Source of the DNA: Pseudonocardia broussonetiae
GTDB taxonomy: Bacteria > Actinomycetota > Actinomycetes > Mycobacteriales > Pseudonocardiaceae
Reading direction: 5' to 3'
NCBI RefSeq assembly: GCF_013155125.1
Contig: NZ_CP053567.1
Location: forward strand, 1-27,393
Length of the DNA: 27,393 bases
Each line of letters starts with the position of its first letter. The first letter of the stretch is position 1. The notes beneath the pieces were generated by a model. That model saw nothing but the letters and a program-made list of their open reading frames with translations, had not been told where the DNA came from and made no database searches. Below are positions 14,089-19,888 of the stretch, in pieces. A program made the translations under genes and the position numbers.

Positions 14089-14094
14089 TACTAT
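14089..14094 (+). promoter_or_regulatory. -10 box of the second RHH gene
   Basis: TACTAT lies 6 nt before the ATG at 14101, and no ribosome-binding site is present, so a leaderless transcript is likely. The -35 is not clear. A near-inverted repeat (TAGCCAT and ATGGGCTA) flanks the preceding 25 bp and could be an operator. Confidence 0.45.
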
Positions 14095-14100
14095 TCGGCT

Positions 14101-14289
14101 ATGACGGACACACCGAAGCGAGAGGGCAAGGTCATCCACCCCCGACTCCCCGATGACCTGCACGCCGAGCTGACGACCTACGCGAAGGCGAACGACCGGA
14201 GCGTTCAGAACGCCGTGATCCACCTCCTCCGTCGCGCCCTCGACGCCGAACGCGCCACCCGCGGCGAGGACGGTCTCCACCTCCGATGA
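14101..14289 (+). CDS. Arc-like ribbon-helix-helix DNA-binding protein
   Basis: This is a 62-residue protein with KVIHPRLPDDLHAELTTYA forming the strand and first helix, and NDRSVQNAVIHLLRRALDAE the second helix. This is the pattern of Arc/CopG-type dimers that bind short repeats. I use the ATG at 14101. A GTG/ATG further up would lie inside the promoter. It is divergent from parA and shares the octamer-containing control region, so it may compete with or assist the RHH partition protein. It is followed by an ATGA-coupled micro-ORF. Confidence 0.8.
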   Translation: MTDTPKREGKVIHPRLPDDLHAELTTYAKANDRSVQNAVIHLLRRALDAERATRGEDGLHLR

Positions 14290-14354
14290 ACGTCCGCCTG
14301 GTCCTGGACGACCAGACGGCCCCGCACCACCCGACAGACAGGAACCCCCGATGA
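14286..14354 (+). CDS. 22-aa coupling micro-ORF
   Basis: The ATG at 14286 overlaps the RHH stop as ATGA, and its own stop overlaps the next ATG at 14351 as ATGA. The peptide begins MNVRLVLDDQTAPHH. The double coupling suggests that it is translated, perhaps only to keep ribosomes on the message. A short hairpin (CTGGTC/GACCAG) lies inside. Confidence 0.4.
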   Translation: MNVRLVLDDQTAPHHPTDRNPR

Positions 14355-14935
14355 ACCGCGTCGCCCTCCGCCACGCCGCCCGACAGTTCACCTGCTACTT
14401 CCTCCTGGCCACGGCCGGGCTCTACGTCTGGGGCGGGCTCGCCACCGGCGACTCCCCGCTCACCTACCTGATCTGGGCCGCGGCGTTCCTCGCCTTCGCG
14501 GTCGGCACCTTCGCCTGGCGCTACCGCGACAGCATCACCGCCCAGGAGGACGCCGCCGAGCGGGCCCAGTACGCCGCGACGCTCGCCGCCAACCGCGCCG
14601 AGCACGCCGCGGCGATGGCGCAGCTCTCCGCCGACCTCCGCACCCAGCAGGAGGAGCGGGAGCGCCGCCTCACCGCGGAGGTCCTCGCGGGTGACCGCTG
14701 CGCGATCGACTGCGAGGGCTGCGCCGAGGAGCGCCGCGAGTCCGACCGGCTCGACGCCCAGTTCCGCCGCGAGCGGGCCCAGCGCCACGCCGCCAGCAAG
14801 GTCCTCGTCCACCCCACGCTGCACGAGGAGCGCGTCGCGGGACTGGCCGACCTGAACGACCGCCTGCACCCCGGGTACGTCTCCCACGAGGAGCGCACCG
14901 CCGAGGTCGAGGCGCTGGACGCCCCGCGGGCCTGA
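14351..14935 (+). CDS. Membrane-anchored coiled-coil protein
   Basis: This 194-residue protein has two hydrophobic segments at about residues 13-33 (TCYFLLATAGLYVWGG) and 39-57 (LTYLIWAAAFLAFAVG). A long charged Ala/Glu/Arg-rich helix that should be coiled coil follows (about 60-120). A small Cys cluster (CAIDCEGC) lies near residue 117. AGGAA precedes the start. No family is recognised. In this plasmid-like module it could be a membrane component of DNA transfer or spread, but that is only an inference from neighbours and topology. Confidence 0.65.
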   Translation: MNRVALRHAARQFTCYFLLATAGLYVWGGLATGDSPLTYLIWAAAFLAFAVGTFAWRYRDSITAQEDAAERAQYAATLAANRAEHAAAMAQLSADLRTQQEERERRLTAEVLAGDRCAIDCEGCAEERRESDRLDAQFRRERAQRHAASKVLVHPTLHEERVAGLADLNDRLHPGYVSHEERTAEVEALDAPRA

Positions 14936-14948
14936 CCCCGATGTGACC

Positions 14949-14982
14949 CCCGGCCGGGGGAGCTGGACCTCCCCCGGCCGGG
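14949..14982 (+). terminator. Strong hairpin terminator after the coiled-coil gene
   Basis: CCCGGCCGGGGGAG (14949-14962) and CTCCCCCGGCCGGG (14969-14982) form a perfect 14-bp stem with a 6-nt loop. It sits 13 bp after the stop. Confidence 0.8.
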
Positions 14983-15021
14983 TGCCCGCACCACCCCCCA
15001 ACGCTCGACAGGAGAGCGATC

Positions 15022-15288
15022 ATGCGACACATCACCACCGCCCCGCGCCTGGCCATCCGCCTCGACGACGACACCCTTCTCGCCGTCCCCCCGATCCACC
15101 CGCACACCCCCCGCCACACCCGGGTGCGCATCCTCGAGTACGTCCTCCGCCGCCAGGTCGGCCTGGCGCAGATGCTCGCCGAGGAGGCCGCCGACGACAT
15201 CGAGGGCGTGTCCCGCGAGCACGACCGGCTCTCCGCCGTGCTCCGCCAGACCCCGCACCGCAACGCCCGTGGGGCGGTGGCGGCGTGA
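15022..15288 (+). CDS. 88-aa hypothetical protein
   Basis: The ATG at 15022 is preceded by GACAGGAGA, a leader also seen before three other genes. The protein has a short beta start (APRLAIRLDDDTLLAVPP) and then helices (VRILEYVLRRQVGLAQMLAE, ADDIEGVSREHDRL). It is mostly charged and soluble. It is GTGA-coupled to a DUF4236-like gene. No function is recognised. Confidence 0.6.
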   Translation: MRHITTAPRLAIRLDDDTLLAVPPIHPHTPRHTRVRILEYVLRRQVGLAQMLAEEAADDIEGVSREHDRLSAVLRQTPHRNARGAVAA

Positions 15289-15470
15289 AGTTCCGCGGCC
15301 GGAAGACGTTCTGGGTCGGCCCGCTGTTCTTCACCTTCACCCAGCGGGGCTTCACCTCGTGGGGCGTCGGGGTCGGCCGGTTCCGGCACAACTTCACGCG
15401 CTCCACGACGACCGTCGACACCCCCGGGTTCGGGTCAGTGCACCACCAGCACGGACGCCGCCGCCGGTGA
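15285..15470 (+). CDS. DUF4236-like small protein
   Basis: This is a 61-residue protein with GTG start coupled to the upstream stop. It has the alternating beta pattern of DUF4236: KFRGRKTFWVGPLFFTFTQ, then GFTSWGVGVGRFRHNFT, then a Thr-rich segment leading to TPGFGSV. Such small proteins occur widely in bacterial plasmids and integrative elements, with unknown function. The match is to the pattern of the family, not to a measured alignment. Confidence 0.6.
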   Translation: MKFRGRKTFWVGPLFFTFTQRGFTSWGVGVGRFRHNFTRSTTTVDTPGFGSVHHQHGRRRR

Positions 15471-15487
15471 CCGTGCGGGGGCGGCGG

Positions 15488-15508
15488 CCCGGCTCTGGAC
15501 CGGCCGGG
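15488..15508 (+). terminator. Hairpin after the DUF4236-like gene
   Basis: CCCGGC (15488-15493) and GCCGGG (15503-15508) form a 6-bp stem followed by TTGTCG, 17 bp after the stop. It separates the operon from the RNA gene downstream. Confidence 0.45.
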
Positions 15509-15525
15509 TTGTCGCCCCCACCAGG

Positions 15526-15531
15526 TAAGAT
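15526..15531 (+). promoter_or_regulatory. -10 box of the tmRNA-like RNA
   Basis: TAAGAT is a good actinobacterial -10 and would start transcription at about 15538, 11 nt before the folded RNA, which fits 5' processing by RNase P. No convincing -35 is seen at 17 bp. Confidence 0.5.
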
Positions 15532-15548
15532 CGGCCCTGCACGACGTA

Positions 15549-15627
15549 GGGGATGGACGGCTTCGACTCGGCAGGAAAACCGCACGCGGACCGGCCGGGC
15601 ACCAGGGTTCGACTCCCTGCATCTCCA
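15549..15627 (+). ncRNA. Minimal tmRNA-like RNA: tRNA-like domain without a tag reading frame
   Basis: The 7-bp acceptor stem pairs GGGGATG (15549-15555) with CATCTCC (15620-15626). Its third pair is G-U, the alanine identity element shared by tRNA-Ala and tmRNA. The discriminator is A (15627), and CCA is not encoded. The 5' side continues GACGGCTTCGAC, matching the D-loop segment of actinobacterial tmRNA, with no D stem, as in tmRNA. A 6-bp helix (CTCGGC 15567-15572 with GCCGGG 15594-15599) takes the place of helix P2 and is capped by GG/CC and CCG/CGG pairs. The T arm is CAGGG-TTCGACT-CCCTG (15603-15619). There is no resume codon, stop or pseudoknot region. Acceptor pair 5-68 is A-U where typical tmRNAs have C-G, a compensated change that argues for a functional fold. 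Possible roles are alanine-charged decoy, SmpB sponge or mini-tag donor. Confidence 0.8.
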
Positions 15628-15633
15628 CGCCGA

Positions 15634-15667
15634 GCGCCGGGTCTCGCTCCCCCTCGACACCCGGTGC
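15634..15667 (+). terminator. Hairpin 3' of the tmRNA-like RNA
   Basis: GCGCCGGGT (15634-15642) pairs with ACCCGGTGC (15659-15667) around a 16-nt loop, with one G-U pair. It begins 6 nt after the discriminator and could terminate the RNA or guide 3' processing. It lies also in the leader of the lipoprotein gene. Confidence 0.45.
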
Positions 15668-15688
15668 TCTGCACCTCTGGAGGACTCC

Positions 15689-16018
15689 ATGCGTTCCCTC
15701 ATGCTCGTCGCCCCGCTCCTCGCGCTCGCCCTCACCGCCTGCGCCCCGCCCGCCGCGTCGACCGGCGCCTACCGGGACGCCGTCGAGGCACCCGGCCTGT
15801 TCGACCCGCAGCTCCTGCACCGCGTCGAGGCCGCCGGACATCGGGTGTGCGCCGACCTCTACGACGGCGAGACGTCGCTCGACGACCTCCGCGTCGGGTA
15901 CATCCGGGACGGCATCGGGGGCGACCTCTACACCACGGCGGGCGTCCACGTCGTCACCACGGAGGCCACACGGCACCTCTGCCCGACGATCGGGAGCCGG
16001 TCAGACCCGAGGGCCTGA
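15689..16018 (+). CDS. DUF732-like lipoprotein
   Basis: This is a 109-residue secreted lipoprotein. MRSLMLVAPLLALALTAC is a lipoprotein signal peptide with lipobox LTAC, so Cys18 would be lipidated. The mature part has HRVCADLYDGETSLDDL and a later ATRHLCPTI, a Cys pair like that in actinobacterial DUF732 proteins. TGGAGGA precedes the ATG at 15689. The frame is open further upstream, but without a site, and it would cross the RNA gene. Phage-encoded lipoproteins often alter the cell surface and can exclude superinfecting phages. That role is inference. Confidence 0.75.
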   Translation: MRSLMLVAPLLALALTACAPPAASTGAYRDAVEAPGLFDPQLLHRVEAAGHRVCADLYDGETSLDDLRVGYIRDGIGGDLYTTAGVHVVTTEATRHLCPTIGSRSDPRA

Positions 16019-16037
16019 CCGCCCCACGCACGACCAC

Positions 16038-16075
16038 GGCCCGCACAGCGCCTCGTCAGAGGCTCCGTGCGGGCC
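16038..16075. terminator. Bidirectional hairpin between convergent genes
   Basis: GGCCCGCAC (16038-16046) and GTGCGGGCC (16067-16075) form a 9-bp stem with an inner GCCTC/GAGGC stem. A short T-rich end follows on the plus strand. It separates the lipoprotein gene from the minus-strand late genes. Confidence 0.8.
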
Positions 16076-16100
16076 GTTCGTCGTGGGCCGGGTAGGTCAG

Positions 16101-16367
16101 CTACCCCCAGATCGCGGTGATGATCCCCCCCGCGCCGCCACCGGCGACCATCGCCGCCCCGGTCAGCATCCACCAGGCCCGCTCCAGCTTGGAGATCCGC
16201 TCCTCGTGCGTCGGGTCGACCGCCGGCCTCGTCTCGACGACCCGCATCCGGGCCTCGTGGTCGGTGTGCTGCGCGTTGACGGCCGCGGTCAGGTTGTCGA
16301 GCTTCGTGCCGAGCGTGGCGCCCAGCGTGGCCACCGCGATCTCGATCGCTGTCATCCGCTCGGACAT
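16101..16367 (-). CDS. Holin-like or membrane-anchored coiled-coil protein
   Basis: This is an 88-residue protein. The N-terminal helix has MTAIEIAVATLGATLGTKLD, followed by a charged coiled-coil-like part (HTDHEARMRVVETRPAVD, then ERISKLERAW). It ends with one hydrophobic helix (MLTGAAMVAGGGAGGIITAI). The ATG at 16367 has AGGAGA 9 nt upstream. Phage proteins with this layout (XhlA/DUF2746-like) are found near lysis genes. It is the only holin candidate at the end of the late block, and no endolysin accompanies it. Confidence 0.65.
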   Translation of the reverse strand: MSERMTAIEIAVATLGATLGTKLDNLTAAVNAQHTDHEARMRVVETRPAVDPTHEERISKLERAWWMLTGAAMVAGGGAGGIITAIWG

Positions 16368-16473
16368 GAAGTGTTCTCCTGTCGTGCTCACTGCTGCCCT
16401 GCTCTCTCGCCGACGTCGGCCTTGCCCGGCGTGGTTGGGTGCGCGTGTCCAGGCGCGCGGGGTGGAGGGCCGA

Positions 16474-16500
16474 CGGCGCGGCGGGAGCATCGCCGCGCCG
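16474..16500 (-). terminator. Hairpin at the end of the tail operon
   Basis: CGGCGCGGCG (16474-16483) and CGCCGCGCCG (16491-16500) form a perfect 10-bp stem with a 7-nt loop, 6 bp beyond the stop at 16507. The 139-bp gap to the next gene, where an endolysin could be expected, holds only this hairpin and a short leader. Confidence 0.75.
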
Positions 16501-16506
16501 CCGGGG

Positions 16507-17031
16507 TCAGTAGACGGTGCCGCTGGTCGACACCGTGGCTCCGGCGTCCTCGATGGTCAGCGTGGCGGGAAACGAGGATGAAGCAGCGATCGAGCAGGGC
16601 GCGGTCCCGACGACGCGGTTCCCGACGACGGCCACCCGAAGGAATCCGTTCGCTGTGGCGTGGAAGAAGCCGACGACGACCACCGAGTCCGGCACCCCGT
16701 CGTTGATGTGGTGCACCAGGGCGCGGGCGAGGATTGCCGAGCTCGTAGTCGGCTCCACATCGGTCGTCGTGTGCCGCAGCTCCGTCTGTCCGACAGCAGC
16801 GCCGCCAGTGGGGAACTCCTCCGCATGGAAGCTGACCCGGTAAGAGCGGCCGGCCACGACCGGCGCACGGGCCGAGAGGACGCGGGCTGCCGTGGTGTAC
16901 GTCGCGCTATTGGTGGTGCGCTGGTTCCGGCCGACAATGCCGGCGGCCCGGGTGTCGAGGTTCGACTCCAGGTCAGTGACGGTGGTGTTCAGCTCCGACG
17001 CGCGGAGCTTCTGACCGGCGACGTAGGCCAC
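16507..17031 (-). CDS. Minor tail protein / tail tip component
   Basis: This is a 174-residue protein starting MAYVAGQKLRASELNTTVTD, an opening very common in actinophage minor tail and fibre proteins. The rest is beta-rich (YRVSFHAEEFPTGG, SVVVVGFFHATANGFLRVA, ATLTIEDAGATVSTSG), like a receptor-binding or fibre-head domain. It lies 10 bp after the large LamG tail protein and ends the tail operon. It probably decorates the tail tip or contacts the cell surface. Confidence 0.75.
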   Translation of the reverse strand: MAYVAGQKLRASELNTTVTDLESNLDTRAAGIVGRNQRTTNSATYTTAARVLSARAPVVAGRSYRVSFHAEEFPTGGAAVGQTELRHTTTDVEPTTSSAILARALVHHINDGVPDSVVVVGFFHATANGFLRVAVVGNRVVGTAPCSIAASSSFPATLTIEDAGATVSTSGTVY

Positions 17032-17041
17032 GGTTCCTCCT

Positions 17042-19885
17042 CTACAGCCCGAGCACGGGCGGGTTCCAGACGCGGACGGGAGAGCCGGCGGCCCGGTCGA
17101 TCCCCAGCGCGTTGACGGCGAACGTCTGCGGTGACGCGGTCCCGACGCACGTCGTCGCCCGCACCCGCACCCCGCCGATGTCGAGGTACAGCGGGTAGTC
17201 GTCGGGGTTGGTCGACCACAGCGGGCCCGACGGGGTGGCGACGCTGATCGAGGTCGCCACCGCCGACCGGAACGAATCCATGACGGAGCCGTCGGTGTCG
17301 AGCCGCAGCAGCTCCGGGGCGGTGTCGCCGGTGGTGGCCGCGAGCACGCCGACGACCCACGGCGAGTACGGGGAGCACCGCAGGGTGACCGTCCAGCCGT
17401 ACGGGGACAGCTGCATCGTCATGCCCTCGACGAGGAGGTCCACGTCGCCCGTGGGCATCGCCGCGAGCACCGACCCCACGTTCTCCACGGTGACCCGGGT
17501 CGACGGCTCCAGGGCCAGCACAGCGGGCGCCAGGATGGCCGTAGCGCGGAGGTCGAGCGCCACCGTGGGGTAGCGGTACCCCTCGACGGTGCCCAGGTGG
17601 ACCGCCCACTCCGCGTAGGACGGGACGACCATCCCGTCGTCGGTGTTGACGTCGACCGAGGAGTCGTAGACCCCGATCACCTGCGTGCCCATCGGGCCGG
17701 TGGCGTCCTCGTGGGTGTACTTCGCGCCCGAGCTGCTCGCCGTAGCGCGGTTCACGGTGCGCTGGTCGTCGTCGACCGGCTCGAACGGCCCGACCAGCTG
17801 GTCGGCGTCGAGGACCAGGGCGACCGCGGCGTTCTCCCGCGCGGACCGGCAGATGTAGCGCAGCCCCGGGCCCACCCCGTCGTAGAGGATGCCGAGGTCC
17901 ACCGTCTCGCACTCGCGCAGCAGGTCGACCAGCGCCAGTGGCAGCTGCGGGCCCATCGTCGAGGGCGTCGTCCCGGTGATGTCGACCGGGACGCGCTCCT
18001 CGTCGCAGAGCCGCTCCAGGCGGACCGTTGCGAGCTCACCGGCGTGGGCGGCGGCGGCGGCGGTCAGCGCGGCGACGTCGGGGAGCCCCACGAACACGGC
18101 GACGTGCGCGACCGACACCGGGTCCTCGGTGCCGCCGGGGTTGGGCGGGCCCACGAACTCCAGCGACGTCGGCGCCGGGAACGTCCCCGTGTCCGAACTC
18201 GTGGCGATGAGCACGCCGTCGCGGTAGAGGAACGTGAGGAAGGTGTTGCTGCCGATGTCCTCGATCTCCAGCACGTAGTGGTGCCAGACGTTGTCCCACT
18301 CGAACGGCTGTCCCTGCGCCCAGTTCAGGATGGAGGTCCCGCCGAACCCGGAGGTCAGGACGAACTCGACGGTGCCGTCGGTGAACCACGTACCGGCCAG
18401 GTACAGCGGCGACCCCGACGGCCGGAAGTAGGTGAACGCGCCCGAGCCGGAGGTGTAGCGCATGGACCACGAGATCGTCATGTGGTTGGAGAACAGCGCG
18501 GGCCGGCACGGCAGGACCAGCGCCCCGCCCGCGGAGACCTGCACCGCGCGGCCGGTGGCCGGGTTGTCGGTGTCGTCGCCCCAGCCCACCTTCCCGTAGA
18601 GCGTGCCGCCGGAGTCGATCGGCTGGAACGTGCCCGCCGCCCCGCCGGTGGCCGACGTCGCGGTGGTGGCCGTGTTCTCCTCCTCCAGCGGCCAATACTC
18701 CGCCGGGGAGCTGGACAGCGTCAGGTAGCGGAACAGGGACGACCGCAGCGGGTCCTTGCCCTGGATGAGCCGGCGCAGCACCCCGGCCGCCTCCAGGCGG
18801 ACGACGGGCACTCGGCCCGTGGCGACGTCCCAGCCGGGGGTGAACCCGACCGCGTAGCCCTGGAACACCACCCGGGAGCCGTTGCCGTCGCCGGGGTCGA
18901 CGCTGACCCGCACGGGCACGTTCCGGCGCACGTTCGGCCAGTTCGGGGAGTGTCCACCCAGCGAGTAGGCGGCCGTGGAGTTGTCGAGCGTCATCGTCAC
19001 CCGCGCGGGCGAGGACGCCGACGCCTCGTCGTTGCGGCCGGTGCTGACCGCGATGCGCTGCTCCTGTCGCACGTCGGGCGTGATGTCCGACCACACCCAG
19101 TGGATGCCCTCGGTGTCGGTGAGGTCCGCACCCCACGCGACCTCGACGGCCACGTTCGCGCCGCCGGGCAGCTCCGGGATGAACGCGGTCCCGGTGGGAT
19201 CGACCGGGGCGGGCACCGCCGGGTTGATCTCCAGCCGGACGATGTTCCAGGCGGCCGTCGAGGTGCCGAAGGCGTCCACGGAGTACGGCTCGGTCCCGAG
19301 CGTGTCGTCGAGCTGCCGGTACCCGACCAGGCCGGACACCCCGTCCGCGCCGGGCTGGTCGAACGTCGTCGCCGTCAGGTCCGACGAGGTGGGCACACCG
19401 CGCTTCTGCCACTCCGACGCGGCCACCACGAGGAGCGAGTCCTCCGCCGCCTGCGTGAAGTTGAACGTGGCCGCGTTCAGGGTGGTGGTCGCCATCGCGG
19501 CCGACGCGGCGATGAGGAGTTCGTTCGCGTTCCGCAGGACCAGCACGTCGAGGGACGGCCGGCGGGTCGTCGACGTTGAGCCGGCCGTCGTGACCGTGAC
19601 CGTCATCCCGGTCTGCGCGGTGGGCAGCACGGCGGTCCAGATGGAGGCGTGCCCCTCCTCGCCGGTGGTGGCGAAGTTCGCCAGGCTGCGCTGATTCCAG
19701 ACCAGGCCGGTCGAGTCCGTGACGGTGGCCGTGGTCGTCCCCGAGACGCTGGAGTTCGCCACCACGCACGCCACGAGGACCGTGTCGCCGGGCGGGTCGA
19801 ACGGGGCCGTGGAGACGGTGCTCGACAAGGTGGCCCCGTCGACGTGCGCGGGGGAGGAGGCGTCGACGACGAACGGGAGCGGCAT
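17042..19885 (-). CDS. Large tail protein with LamG-like domain (baseplate/receptor binding)
   Basis: This is a 947-residue protein, the largest in the genome. Residues about 1-220 are beta-rich and Thr/Ser-rich. About 230-400 resembles minor tail/baseplate proteins (GIHWVWSDITPDVRQEQRIA, then RVTMTLDNSTAAYS). About 440-610 is a LamG/concanavalin-like jelly roll (SWSMRYTSGSGAFTYF, DNVWHHYVLEIEDIG, TFLYRDGVLIATSS) likely to bind host sugars. The C-terminal 300 residues look like a tail-tip structural region. It directly follows the tape measure and seems to combine distal-tail, baseplate and adhesin functions that other phages split over several genes. Confidence 0.85.
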   Translation of the reverse strand: MPLPFVVDASSPAHVDGATLSSTVSTAPFDPPGDTVLVACVVANSSVSGTTTATVTDSTGLVWNQRSLANFATTGEEGHASIWTAVLPTAQTGMTVTVTTAGSTSTTRRPSLDVLVLRNANELLIAASAAMATTTLNAATFNFTQAAEDSLLVVAASEWQKRGVPTSSDLTATTFDQPGADGVSGLVGYRQLDDTLGTEPYSVDAFGTSTAAWNIVRLEINPAVPAPVDPTGTAFIPELPGGANVAVEVAWGADLTDTEGIHWVWSDITPDVRQEQRIAVSTGRNDEASASSPARVTMTLDNSTAAYSLGGHSPNWPNVRRNVPVRVSVDPGDGNGSRVVFQGYAVGFTPGWDVATGRVPVVRLEAAGVLRRLIQGKDPLRSSLFRYLTLSSSPAEYWPLEEENTATTATSATGGAAGTFQPIDSGGTLYGKVGWGDDTDNPATGRAVQVSAGGALVLPCRPALFSNHMTISWSMRYTSGSGAFTYFRPSGSPLYLAGTWFTDGTVEFVLTSGFGGTSILNWAQGQPFEWDNVWHHYVLEIEDIGSNTFLTFLYRDGVLIATSSDTGTFPAPTSLEFVGPPNPGGTEDPVSVAHVAVFVGLPDVAALTAAAAAHAGELATVRLERLCDEERVPVDITGTTPSTMGPQLPLALVDLLRECETVDLGILYDGVGPGLRYICRSARENAAVALVLDADQLVGPFEPVDDDQRTVNRATASSSGAKYTHEDATGPMGTQVIGVYDSSVDVNTDDGMVVPSYAEWAVHLGTVEGYRYPTVALDLRATAILAPAVLALEPSTRVTVENVGSVLAAMPTGDVDLLVEGMTMQLSPYGWTVTLRCSPYSPWVVGVLAATTGDTAPELLRLDTDGSVMDSFRSAVATSISVATPSGPLWSTNPDDYPLYLDIGGVRVRATTCVGTASPQTFAVNALGIDRAAGSPVRVWNPPVLGL

Positions 19886-19888
19886 CGG

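Noticed and set aside
14132..15001. Long minus-strand frame opposite the RHH and coiled-coil genes
   Set aside because: The plus-strand genes have coupled starts, membrane and RHH patterns and a terminator. The opposite frame has none.
15549..15627. Ordinary tRNA gene
   Set aside because: There is no D stem and no anticodon stem-loop of normal size. The 5' segment matches tmRNA, not tRNA.
15269..15688. N-terminal extension of the lipoprotein gene
   Set aside because: The frame is open but has no ribosome-binding site there, overlaps the DUF4236-like gene and the RNA, and would bury the signal peptide.
17597..19579. Long plus-strand frame opposite the LamG tail gene
   Set aside because: Low-complexity Arg/Gly/Val product with no start signal. 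The real gene is on the minus strand.
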